The notes under the pieces are model-generated. The model was given only the letters and a program-made list of their open reading frames with translations, searched no databases and had not been told where the DNA came from. A stretch of DNA of 64,000 nt, from positions 10,031,414 through 10,095,413 of the forward strand of contig NC_037260.1 of NCBI RefSeq assembly GCF_000002425.4, read 5' to 3'. How positions within the stretch are numbered: position 1 is the first letter of the stretch; each line of letters begins with the position of its first letter. This document shows positions 47,701 to 59,200 of the stretch, piece after piece. The stretch is from Physcomitrium patens. Lineage: Eukaryota > Streptophyta > Bryopsida > Funariales > Funariaceae. The translations under genes were made by a program, and so were the position numbers.

Positions 47701-49450
47701 GTTTTTGAAATGAATCCATAATTTCAAGGAGCTCTTTATTATAGATCTCATGATTAATTTTGGTTGCTGAAATGTTTTTGGAATAAAAAGCTATTAGATG
47801 GAATTTGTCATCTGCTCTTATTTATAATAATACTGTACTTAAAGCAAAGTTTGATGTATTTTTTTCTATGAAAAATGCCTTAAAAAAGTTAATATGATAT
47901 AAAATTGGTGCAAAAATAAATTTCTTTTTTAAAGCATCAAATGATATTTTGGCTTCTTTACTCCACTCAAGTTTATTTTTACAAGTCAATTGTGTAAGTG
48001 GAATTGCAACTTCAAAAAATTCTTAAAAAAGGTACAATAAAAATTGGCGAAGGTCAAAAAGTATTGTACATCTCTTACTGTTCTTCGAATCTTTTAATCC
48101 ATGATAGTAAGGACCTTCTTCAAATCTATCATTAGCCCTTTGTTGAAAATGATATATCCTAGGAAGTCAACTTCAATAGTATAGAATATACTTTTTTTCT
48201 AACTTGGCATATAATCTTGCATCTCTAAGTTTTTGTAACACATGACAAACATAAACTTCATATTTTTTTCTATTCTTAGAATAGATTAAGATATTATTCA
48301 AATAAGAGATAATAAAATCATTAAAAAACTCATCAAAGACATCATTCATTAAATGTTAAAAAGTAGCTAGTATATTTGTGAGTCCAAAAGGCATGATATT
48401 ATATTCAAAATATCCATACTTGGTTCAAAATATAATTTTTCATTCATCTCTTTCTTTAATGCATACTAGATTATATGCTCTTTGTAGATCTATTTTTGTA
48501 TGAATCTTTGTTTGATTCAATTGATCAAAAAGTCTTTAAATTAAAAATAGAGGATACTTATTTTTGATGGTGATTTTCTTGAATCCTTAATAGTCTACAC
48601 ACATCTACAAAGATCCATCTTTTTTCTTCACAAATAAGATAGGAGATTTAGAATGATGTATGAAATTTTTAATCAAATTTTCATCAATGTACTCTTTAAG
48701 TACATCCAACTTGTAATAGGCTATAGATTGGTCCAAATAGTGGTTGAATTCCTTCATGAAGATTGATAGAACAATCATAAAGACGATTCTTTAGAAGAAT
48801 ATTTATATTTTTTTTTCAAAAACGTTGTAGAAATCTTGATATTGACTAGAAATACTACTTGATGTCTTTTTACCATGAAAAATGGGCGTGGCATATAAAG
48901 CAAAAGACAAATCTTTTTTTTTATATATACATAAAAGTTCTTATACCTATCAATAAGGATTTGGATATACTAGAATTATGTATTTTTACTTGATTAATAG
49001 GATTTTGGATTAGGCTATAAAAAAAAATTAAGGTTATAAGAAATCCAATCTATTTAAGAATTATACTTTTTTAACCAAAATAATCTTATGATAATTAGAG
49101 TGAAAAAAGATCTTATTATATTAAATATTACTATATAATTATGATTTTTAATTGCTACATCTAAATAAACAATTTTATGCATGGCATCTCTAAAAAATAG
49201 TGAACAACCATCTATGACTTCTACATGTAAGGATTTAGTTTTTTTAACTAATAATATCTCTTGTTTTTTGACAAAATCTTTGTCTATAAAACATGCTAAG
49301 GCTCTTTAATTTAACAAAGTTAAGACTTTGTGATTTATTGGTCTTAAATAAATATTTATTATAAAATAAGATGAGAGATCTAAAGAAAGAATAGGACCTT
49401 TATTATGAGTTAGACAAGATTCTAGTTGCACATTGTCATGTTGTGGTTTG
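44740..49450 (-). pseudogene. pol: pol of element G, split by repeat X
   Basis: Chromodomain words are readable near 44830-44870. Integrase C-terminal part reaches about 45325; the part with HPQTDGQMEQVNQVLEEY (46761-46690) resumes beyond repeat X, with roughly 180 bases of integrase missing between. RNase H and RT follow to about 48740, protease to about 49450. Many stops throughout. Confidence 0.8.
45325..46690. repeat. Repeat X copy 2, inside element G integrase
   Basis: Reverse complement of about 23950-25240. Sits in a different part of pol than copy 1, so the two are independent insertions or mark rearrangements. Ends approximate. Confidence 0.7.
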
Positions 49451-49789
49451 GCTACTATGTGAAAATATTGCGTTTATACTTTTGATACATAATTTACTAA
49501 GTAACATAATAAGAGCTATATTAGTGGATTTTAATTGATTATAGAATATAATTAGATTACTAATTTAAAATGAAGTTATTTAAAAAAACTACTATTAGAA
49601 TTTATACAACTTTTATTTTCTTTTGATAGTGGCTTTTAAAATTAATTTTGATTGATAGTAAATTTTACATATTTAAAATCACCTTAGTTAGACATTAGTG
49701 ATTTTAAAATCTTATTTTTTTCTTTTATTTTATGTTTAGGACATATATTATATAAATCTTTTTTTTTTCTTTTATTTGATGTTTAGGGC
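49451..49789. other. Short AT-rich gap
   Basis: Between the broken end of element G and repeat X copy 3. A ~50-base segment is duplicated in tandem near 49720-49800 (shared words TTTAGG and CATATATTATATAAATCTT). Nothing else seen. Confidence 0.45.
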
Positions 49790-51840
49790 ATATATTATAT
49801 AAATCTTATTTAAAAAAATAATTGGCAAGAAATCTTGGTAGCAAAAAGAGAAGTTAGGGCATCCATTAGGTATGGATGATGAAAATCTCTATTCCTATTG
49901 GCCAAAAATTATACCCAATGGACTTCAATGAGGTTGTCTAAGGCCTTATTAGGAATTAGGATTACTCTTTTGAGGCCATTCAAACTTTAGAGGCTAAGAT
50001 CGGCAAGTTTAGATTTTTGGCTATGATTTTGGTATAAATTTTGTGTAATTTGGAGTTAATTTGAAAGAGATATGGCTACTCAAAGTTAAGGTAATGATTT
50101 TATATTTAGGCAATATTGATTTTTCTTTATAAGTCTAAATCATAATCAATAAGCTTTAGTAAGTTGTAGCTCATAATTTAACTACCTACTTAGAGAAAAA
50201 TTTTGCACACAAATACTAATATAAGTCTTCTATGTAATCAAAAAGAATTCACTCTAATCCAACTTATAGATTGTGAAAAAAATGCCCAAAAACCACACGA
50301 ATGTTACTTAGTTGCCAACTTAAAAGTTGATGTAAATGTGTCAATAGTGATTTCTTCTTCTTTAATTGTTAAATTCAATTCAAAATTGGTATGTAGCTTA
50401 ATCTTTAAGTCTTTTAGTACCATGTCAAATTTTACTTTGATCCAACTAGTAAATCTTTAGATATCAAAGAAATCCTATTCAACTTCAAACTACCAATTTT
50501 TGATACCTTCTTGTATCAAAACCCAGATATCTCCTGATTATATTTTTAGATTATTACAAAATTTGACCTACACTTAGTACACCCAATTAACTAAGTACTT
50601 TCAAATTTTAAACTATAGATGTGATTCCAATTTCACAAACTAGCTAAGAGTGCTAGTCCTAATTGTAATGCATAAATTCCAAGTTACCAATACAAACCTT
50701 GATTTTGAACAACAATTTCAAAGTCAAATCGAATCCTACAATAACAAGCCTTACGCTTTTAAAATAAGCTCCAAGCTAGCTCTCCAACCTTAATTGCTGA
50801 TCTTTGAATGTCTTCTTATTTTACCCTAGTTCGTCATTTTAGTGGCTAGAGGTCTAATTTCAACTCTATCTTACAAATGGTCAACACCCACATATCAATC
50901 TAATCTATCATAGGAATTTTTTAGTCCAATTCTATCCTCAGCTTAATCCTAGTATCAACTATGCTAATTATTTACCTCTTCTAATTTGATTTTATTAATT
51001 TATGGTCATTCTAAGGGAGTAAAAGAGTCTCTAAAGTCTAGAGGGTAAAATTACTAACTAACCTTTAACCTACTAACTATTAAGACAAGAAAATAAACTA
51101 AGAAGCTTTTATAAAAGCCATGTTTAAATATCTTGAATTATTATTGAATCAAGATAATTAAATATCAATTAGAAATTTATTTTTGATTATATTTTCAACA
51201 TATAGTTGTATTACAATACGACAATACATAAAAAAAATAATAAAGGATTGGCAACTAGAGTTGAAGAGAGCACTTTTTGGACTATATTTTTTACATACTG
51301 CTTGATGAATTCTAAGTTGGAATAAAAGAGATATTGGAAGTTGAAGTCAATGCTTGCAATCAAAGGGCATTAAGTGACATAATTTACTAATAGTTGTATT
51401 TTGAGCTATATCTTGAGCAATTTGATAAGATTTTGGCTAAATTTTTTCAAGAATGTGTATAATCATGTTAGTAAATTTTGTGGCATTTGAATTTTGGTTT
51501 TTTGGGATATGAAGAAAATAGTTCTCAGGTGTTTATAAATTAGGATTTAGAGTACCTGCTAGGATTTTTAAGATGTCAAAAGATCGATAGCAAATTTATA
51601 GTTTATTATTTTTGTAGTAAATCTTAAGGATAATAGTAATATTATATAAAAATTTGAGAGAAACTAAATAATTAAATCAAGAAATATGAATTTCTAAAAT
51701 TCATGAAAAAAAAATCCTTTGTAAGATAAAATATATTATGAAGGATTTTTCTACAATTTGGACATTTTATATAAAATAAAGAAGTTTTGGAAGCCAATAC
51801 TTTTTATGTAAGTTAAAAGTGGAATAAATCACTTATTGAA
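49790..51840. repeat. Repeat X copy 3, split by repeat Y
   Basis: 49790-50124 and 51226-51840 align with the left and right parts of copy 2 in the same orientation. The interruption is repeat Y (50125-51225). Confidence 0.65.
50125..51225. repeat. Repeat Y copy 3, nested in repeat X
   Basis: Aligns with 2560-3650. Words CAATAT and CAATAC at its two edges could be a decayed target duplication. The ORF inside has no recognisable domain. Confidence 0.65.
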
Positions 51841-51889
51841 GCTTAGCCAATAAATTAAAACTAAACTCTCTATAGGTAGATACCTCATG

Positions 51890-53230
51890 TATTCTTAGAT
51901 TACAAATCATGCCACACAACAATGGTCTCTATTTTAATTGGAAAAACTCGTTTTTTGACACATCATCTTTTTTAGTAACCATGCTTTTCATTTTGTAGTT
52001 GTATTGTTTATTAAAACAATGTTAAGAAATGTATTTAGCTTCTCCACAATATAAGCATGAGCCTTCTTAACATTGTCAAGTCTTTTCTTACTCCGTAAAA
52101 AATTTAAAAGGTATTATATCAATTTGCATTGATTCCGGCCTTAATGAATGTGTTTCTAAAAACTTGGGAGGTGTCATCATTATTTGATTTATTCTTCTCT
52201 AGCCAAGTCTTTATTCTTAATATCTTTTAAATAATCGATTGTTGCATATAATGGCTTGAGTATTACATTATCCTAAAGATTTTATCTTTTGTATTGTCAA
52301 TAATAAATTTTTAAGGTTATCTTTCAATCCATATTAAAATTGATTGATAACGGCTTTGTCACTTTTCTTCACATTTCAAGCGAGATTTTGGAATTTAATA
52401 ATATACATGGTAGTTGACCATGATCCTTACTGCAAAGATAAGTGCTTGATCTTTGCTACTCTTTCTTAATCATTTTCTCCAAATGTAGATGTAAACACTT
52501 CTAGAAATGAATTCAAATTATAAAAGATTTACAAATCTTTTTCCATTAAAGGTGCAAATTAAGATAGAATACTTTTAGATAGAAGTGTGCTTATGAATCT
52601 GACATGAGTAAATCCATTGAGATATTGGAAGGAATACAACCTTAGATAGAGCTTGACTTGTTGTAGAAATCTTTGAAATTTTGATCTTATTCCATTAAAC
52701 TTCTTAAGCATATTAATCTATATCCCCCTCATACTTATAGAAACAAAACTTCCTAAATTTGTTTGTGAGGTCAATTTACTTGCTTCCTTCAATTATACAA
52801 TTTCTTGTTGTAAATTCTAAACTTCTTTCATAGGTGTAGACATAATATCTCTATAATTCATATTAGAAATATGTGAGATTTCTACTCTTAAAGTATTGAC
52901 AAGCTCATAAAGATCTGCAATAGTTACAAATCTATTCTTACTTTTGTTGAAAGTAGCATCCATAATCTTTCTTTGTATAGACAACTCAAATAAATTCAAA
53001 AAAATAAATTAGAAGAATATAATCTATAATCGCTAATATCAAATGATAGTTTTTATAAAGAATGATAATTCACTCTCTTTAAAGAAAAGTTTGGTGTTAA
53101 AAAATAAGATTTTTTATTTAAAAATAGATAGTCTGTAATCTTCAAAAAAAATAAATAATAGAAGTGTGATAATCCTTGAAAATAAATTTGCAACTATTGC
53201 AATTCTTCATAAGCTTATCAACACTTTAAG
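51890..53230 (-). pseudogene. gag: Gag remnant H with leader, minus strand
   Basis: Minus strand: start region in the open stretch 52999-52817, capsid middle near 52300-52420, and zinc knuckle CLYCGEAKYISxHC near 52075-52030 (x is a stop). 53020-53230 looks like the leader. The relation is closer to B/C-type gag. The pol of this copy is missing. Confidence 0.7.
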
Positions 53231-53261
53231 AGTAGAAATCTCATGTATTTCTAACATGAAT

Positions 53262-53451
53262 CATGGAAGTACTATGTCTACACCTTTTTAGTCCTTAGTC
53301 TTATTTGAAGACTTTATAGTCTTTTTGTTTTTGGCAATAGCCATTGTAGTTTAATATTATATCATCTTTAAGTAACTTTCTACTTTCTTTCAGTGACACA
53401 AGAGTGTATTGAGGATTTTCTTTCTTCAAGATTCATGTCCTTAACAATATT
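53262..53451 (+). repeat. LTR fragment (R-U5), plus strand
   Basis: Matches the U5 half of the LTR at 43621-44160 in the opposite orientation, ending ATGTCCTTAACA. The U3 half is missing. Confidence 0.7.
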
Positions 53452-53460
53452 GTAAATTAG

Positions 53461-53640
53461 CAAATATCGAATTGTGTCAATATCGAATTCGAATTAGTAT
53501 GTGGTGAGAAGAAAGTAGCTACTATCATGTTTTTGTGTGATCAATGCCAACGTGGGTGACATATGACATGTTTAATACCACCTCTTTTGACTCTCCGTTT
53601 AAGTGATTAGATTAATTGTTATTGTAAGAAGACTTTTAGC
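53461..53640 (+). pseudogene. PHD-finger-like coding remnant
   Basis: One frame near 53480-53640 reads VCGEKK, then MFLCDQCQRG, stop, HMTCLIPPL, and after another stop INCYCKK. Spacing of Cys and His (C-x2-C, then H-x2-C, then PPL) fits a PHD finger, a chromatin-reading zinc module. Both stops sit where such fingers usually have Trp, explained by single G to A changes. The last Cys pair is imperfect. It may come from a retrotransposon or a captured host exon. Moderate confidence. Confidence 0.5.
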
Positions 53641-54500
53641 CATGCCTCATTTATTGATAAGGATTGAAGATTTTTTCTATAATGTTTGTCACACACTTCA
53701 ATGGTTTAGTTGCTACAATACTAATTTGGAGGAGTATATTTTGGCAACAATATCATTGTGGTGTTCATCTTCAATGATGTGTGTTTTATAGCCCTAGTTG
53801 ACTAGAGAGGCTCTTAATCAACTAAGGGAGGGCACTTAAGAGTATGTTGGGTGTGTATTTGTATATGATTTAGATTACATACTTTGTACTTGGTTTGTAA
53901 AACTTAATGTGTTGTATGTAACAATCTTTGTTTATACAATAATTAGCTTCATTAAAGACTTGTAGCCTTGAATGAACTTGCAGTTGCTAGTGCCATAATT
54001 CTTAATTGGAATCCATGAAAGATAATGGCAAACACTATTGATGCCAACTATAATCAAAGAAATCAACTGTTTAGGCTCAAAGCCCTACTATATAAAATAA
54101 ACCTATATAATATCTTATTCCTAAGTAATATTTTGAAGAAAAACTTAAGTAAATGAATTTTTAAAATATTTTATTAAAATATAATAATACGATTATACAA
54201 TATTTTATACAATATTTTAAATTTTTTCTTAAAATTTTTTTCCGATCTATATTTATTTTCTTGTACAAAGAAAATGATCAATGATGAATCTTTAATTATA
54301 AAATATACATATTTGAGAAAAAATCAATGAATAAAATTTTCTAAGTTGCAAAAATTCTTCGTGGATACAAAAGTATCATGTACATGTATGAGTGCCGTTG
54401 TTTATGGCAACAAAAAAATGTTTTTTGAAGCATGAGTGATAGTTGAAAATTGGGATTGAGAAGCATCCTCTGAACAAACATCAGCACCCATGTGAATATG
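53641..54500. other. AT-rich transition before gene space
   Basis: No convincing coding. Around 54340-54540 the composition changes sharply from AT-rich repeats to GC-richer gene sequence. Confidence 0.5.
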
Positions 54501-56213
54501 GACCACTGCGGGCCTAATGTGTAACGGGTTCTGAGTTCCCAACCTGCCCGCCCTCCAACCTGCCCGCCCCACTGGTTCCCTCCCATCCCCCCCCCCTCCG
54601 TTCCCAATAAATCCTGTAACGGCTACGATTCAATCTAGAAATGTGACGGCCGAGATGTCTCGAGCCGGTCGATTGAATAAATAGGTTATTGCGACACGAC
54701 TCCAGGAGGACCCACCAATCTTGGCTGGCTGGCTGGCAGGCTGGGTTTGGCCCCGTGTTGTTGTTGTTGTTGTTTTTTTTTTTTTTTTTTTTTTTTTTTT
54801 TCCCCTCCCAAGTTCCGTCCACCAGCCATTCAGACTGTGTGCTTGTGTGTATGTGTGTTTGTGTGTGTATTGTCTGTCTGTGTGCGAGTGAGTGAGTGAG
54901 TGTGAGTGAGGGAGTCTCTCTTTCATTCCATTCCATTCTATTCCACTTCATTTCATCTCCCATTCCATGCTTCCATTCCCTTTTCCCTTTTCCCTTCACT
55001 TGCTCTCTTTGCAGCCTGGCTCCATGGATCTTCTTCTTCACTGCCCCATTTGGTTTCTCTCCCCTTCTACTTCCCTTCTTCGTCACTAGCCAGCCAGCCA
55101 GTTGGTCTGCACCTTTGTTTGTTCTATTCCCACCCCGACTGGGAGGCCTTTCACTCTCTCTGTGTAATCCGCTGTATGCTGAGATGGTCAAAGCCCAAGT
55201 GTCCTGCATTCCATTCCTGTCTTCCTCCTGGAGGGCTTGGTCAACAGCCAATTCTTCTTCTTCTTCTTCTTCTTTGCCCTTGGCCTGCCATGTCAAATCC
55301 TGCACTTAGCTGCGTGCACGAGGGATAGGTCGATGGTCGGCTGTGTGTCGTGGTCCATGATTTGATGATTAGCAAGCAGTGATTAGTGTCGAGAGGCTTA
55401 GGAGGGGAGAGGGAGGGGATTGAGGATTTTTTTCCCTTTCTGTTTTGGTTTTTGCCTTTATTTTTTTTTTGTGGAGTGATTGTATAGGCGTTGGCTTGCA
55501 GTCCAACCTGGTGATGGCAGCATGAATGTGGAAGAAGTGAAGAGCAGAAGAGGTATGGGATGATGAGGGGTTGGTGATTACCATTGTCTTGGTTCGCGAG
55601 GTTTGGTACATGGTGCAGATTTGATGTTGGGTTCTTGGTTTTTTGTGTGTTAGATTATGGAGGTGTCATATCGTGGCGTGGGTGTGTATGTGCTTTGCTT
55701 CTTGTCAGTGGTGGGGTAATTTTGTGGGTTTGTCGGGAATGGGGTGATGGAGTTGTGGGATAGCTTGAGGTGGTTGGGGAGTAAGCTTGTGGGAAATTGT
55801 GCATTGATCCAGTTCAGGGCGGAGCTTTCTTTGTGCAATTTCCATAGGGCATGCTGATGAAAGCACATCTGGGGTTCTTAGGGTTTGTTTGTTTTTGGAG
55901 AGTTGCACTCTTGTGGTGAAACATCTCTGGAATTGATAGATTTCTGCTGAGTTGTAGACAAATTGTCCCTTTGTGGCTGTCACTGGTAATTGCCAAAAAG
56001 GCTATGCAAAACAGTCACAAGGCAGGATTCTCCAATCCACTCTGCTGTGGTTGTTTTACTCTTTTCTGGGCATCTCTTTCTGCATCCCCCACCTGCCGGC
56101 CAGGATGTGAAAGCACTGATTGTCTTGCCAGGGTTTGAAAACACTGATTATCTTGCATCACTGATTATTCTTGTAGTGTTCCATTAGCTGCTTCTTCCAT
56201 TGAATTGAGAAAT
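54501..56213 (+). promoter_or_regulatory. Upstream region and likely 5' UTR of the ARIADNE gene
   Basis: No gene recognised. It holds a GTT run with a ~29-base T run (54757-54801), a TGTG/GAGT-rich stretch (54835-54915), pyrimidine-rich sequence (54915-55290) and a TTC microsatellite (55251-55274). Such CT-rich leaders are common in plant 5' UTRs, and a leader intron is possible; the transcription start cannot be placed. Long ORFs on both strands come from low complexity. Confidence 0.5.
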
Positions 56214-59200
56214 ATGGAGTCTGAAGACGAAATGCTGGACGCCTGGGCTGGAACATCAGATGGCGAGTTTCAAAATAAAGAGGAGGAGGAGGAATTAGAC
56301 GCTTTAGCCAGTGACGACGAAAATGACGGATCAGATTATGGTTTTGATTATTCTAATATTGATGATATTCAGCCTAGTTCCCGGCTTCCCCAGGTATTCG
56401 TCGAATTCTATTCTACTTCTGGGTTTTACATTGGCAGGTTTTGGAATGAAGTTTTTGCAGTGAAGAGGGCTATTGTCATGACAATGGAAGATGAAGTACT
56501 CAGAATTGTTCTGCTTCTGATCTCTTAGTCAACCTTAGCGGACGCACATGCGTTCATCGAGTTATGGATTCGATGAATGATCAACCAAAGGCGCTTCGTT
56601 GTGGTTCCTTCTTGTTCTGAATGTCTGTGGGAGAAATGAAGGGTATTCAAACCCATCAGATTCATACCAGAGCAAATGTGGAGAATTCAGAATAGATCTG
56701 AAATTTATCGTTTTGACGTTTTATTGCAGACTAATTTCACCGTGCTTAGTGAGAAAGATATACGACATCGCCAAGCTGAGGCTATAGCAACTATCACCAA
56801 CTTTTTGTCCATATCACCTGTGGATGCCGGGGTGCTGCTTCGGTATTTCAAGTGGTAATGCTTGTTCTTTTTTCTCGTTTTTGATACGTGGTAGATTGAG
56901 ACATTGATACTAAAGTTGAATCAATGACCTAATTTGGTTGTCTGTACAGTCGGAAACCACCTTGAGTTGCTCTCTTGGTTCTCCTATGTGCAACATCGGC
57001 AACACGTTAGATGTAAATCTGAACACGATTTGTGTATGTATTGCACTGGGTGTGGTAGTAGATCTCCTTATTTTGCAATCGTTAAAAAGTGACGAAGTCG
57101 TGTTGCAATGTGACACTTGTTATGAGCAGGAGTATTAGTAAAGTCAACGATGAGTGGTTCGCCGACGAGGAACGCGTTCGCGCCAACGTTGGTTTGCTGG
57201 AAAAGCCGGCGACTAGCAAAAGGAAAATTGATAAAGAGGTATTACTGGATAGTTACCGTGTAGTTCGTCTGCCATCCTCTGCATTTTTCTAAAATCTCTT
57301 CCACCCCTTCTCTGCCTGCTTCATTGAAATGTTAATTAATTATGGGTGCACAATTGAATCGGTTCAGTAATTGATCTGGTTTAAATGTGCGTACCTTTGA
57401 CAAGATATTTTGTATAGTGGCATTTTTTGTTCCCCATAGGTACTTGTTTTCAATAAATAGAATAGACCCAATGCGAAACTCAGTCTCTTTGTGATTTTCC
57501 CTAATGTTTAGAAAATGCCTGGTTGGGATTTGATGTATTTGGCAGATGACGTGTGGGATATGTTTTGAGGGTCATCCTTTTGAGAAGATGACGGCACCTA
57601 GATGCGGTCACTATTTTTGTGAGACCTGCTGGACAGGTCAGGTATTGTCGCGCCATTATATAGTAGCATTTAGGCATAGAACATCTGTGCAAAAATGGTG
57701 GATAGTCTAGTTGTTCTTTTGCAGGGTAGGTTCTCGTGTGTGCTGCTAGAGTTACGGTCTATACTTACTGTGAATTTAGCAGTGAGAAAGAGAAGTTTCT
57801 TGTTTAGTATCCCACGTTATTTGTGTTCATGAGTTCGTTACTCATATAGTGTTAGCTTGCAATATCGTTTGTACATAGTTGTGCTGTTTTTTAGTTTTTT
57901 TCTGCCAACCTTGAACTTTTATTGAAGGAATCGGAGGGGTTTGATGGTTTTGGTTGCTGTGGAGCGCTTTAATCTGATATAGGATGGTGATTTCTCATCG
58001 GATTGTGTTCAGGTTACATACACACTGCAATTAATGACGGACCAGGATGTTTGACTTTGCGGTGTGCGGATCCATCTTGTGGCGCAGCCGTTGGTGAAGA
58101 CATGGTGTTGGGTTTAGTTTCTAACGAGGATCAACAAAAGTACACGCGGTATCTTTTAAGGTCTTACGTTGAGGACAATCGAAAGGTAAATTTTCTGCCT
58201 CATTTTATATCTCATCTTCTACGTGCATGAGTCTGTAGTACTTGGATTTGTGTATTTCGACAAAGAGGTTATGCAATGGTGATACCGTGTAGTTTTGAAA
58301 CATGTTTGTTTGATGTAATCTTTTCCCAGATGATCATTTGCGTGATATAACGACTTAAACACCTTTACGTCATGTCCTTTAAGCCTTGTTTCTTATATGC
58401 AGAAAAGTTCCGCCGCTGCAGTATATTTGTGTTGCAAGTTTTTGCTTAATTCACACTAGATGAGTTTTTGAACGGAAGCCTCATATGGAAGTGTGTCGTT
58501 TAGCAGGTGAAGTGGTGCCCAGCACCTGGATGTGAATATGCAGTGGAATATCAACCTGGGGTTGGTTCTTATGACCTCGTTTGCAAGTGTGGGCTTAATT
58601 TCTGCTGGAATGTACGTGTTTGATTCTTCTTCTTCCTCTTCGTCTTCGTCTTCGTCTTTCTTTTTCTTTCTTCGCATCTGCTTTTAATTTATTAAATGCA
58701 GCACACGAATTCCACACGTTTACATATAACTCATTGTGATTTTTCTTGTTCCAGTGTCGGGAGGAAGCACATCGGCCTGTGGATTGTGAAACCGTCAACA
58801 AGTGGATATTGAAGAATTGCGCAGAATCAGAGAACATGAATTGGTGTGTATTGAACATATTTATGCTTTCCGACCTGTGGTTTATTATATTTTTCAGGAA
58901 TTCCTTAGTTTGCGCGTATATTGCAATTACGTCTCCCTGACTTTAGATACAAATTTCTTTCTCAGTTGCCTAGAGCTTTGAGTCGATGGACCAAACCAAC
59001 TCTTAAGTCATAGATTTAGGACAATGTGATGAAGTTCCTTGCCTTTATATTTAACGCATTAGTGTTATCTCCTTTTTCTTTGAGCAGGATTCTTGCAAAC
59101 AGCAAACCTTGCCCCAAGTGTAAGAGGCCAATTGAGAAAAACCAAGGCTGCATGCATATCACTTGCACTCCACCTTGCAAACATGAGTTTTGCTGGTAAA

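Larger units (their letters stand above)
43621..49480 (-). mobile_element. Element G: 5'-truncated chromovirus, minus strand
   Basis: From right to left: protease/RT (49450-48010), RNase H (48010-47290), integrase split by repeat X, chromodomain (about 44900-44740), ORF3 (44624-44202), polypurine tract (44178-44161), 3' LTR (44160-43621). Gag and the 5' LTR are missing. It aligns with element M and with the compound element. All genes are decayed. Confidence 0.82.

Noticed and set aside
54514-55305. 263-codon ORF on the minus strand
   Set aside because: Made of low-complexity runs (Glu, Lys, Asn, His/Thr) from microsatellites upstream of the ARIADNE gene; no domain; overlaps open frames on the other strand for the same reason.
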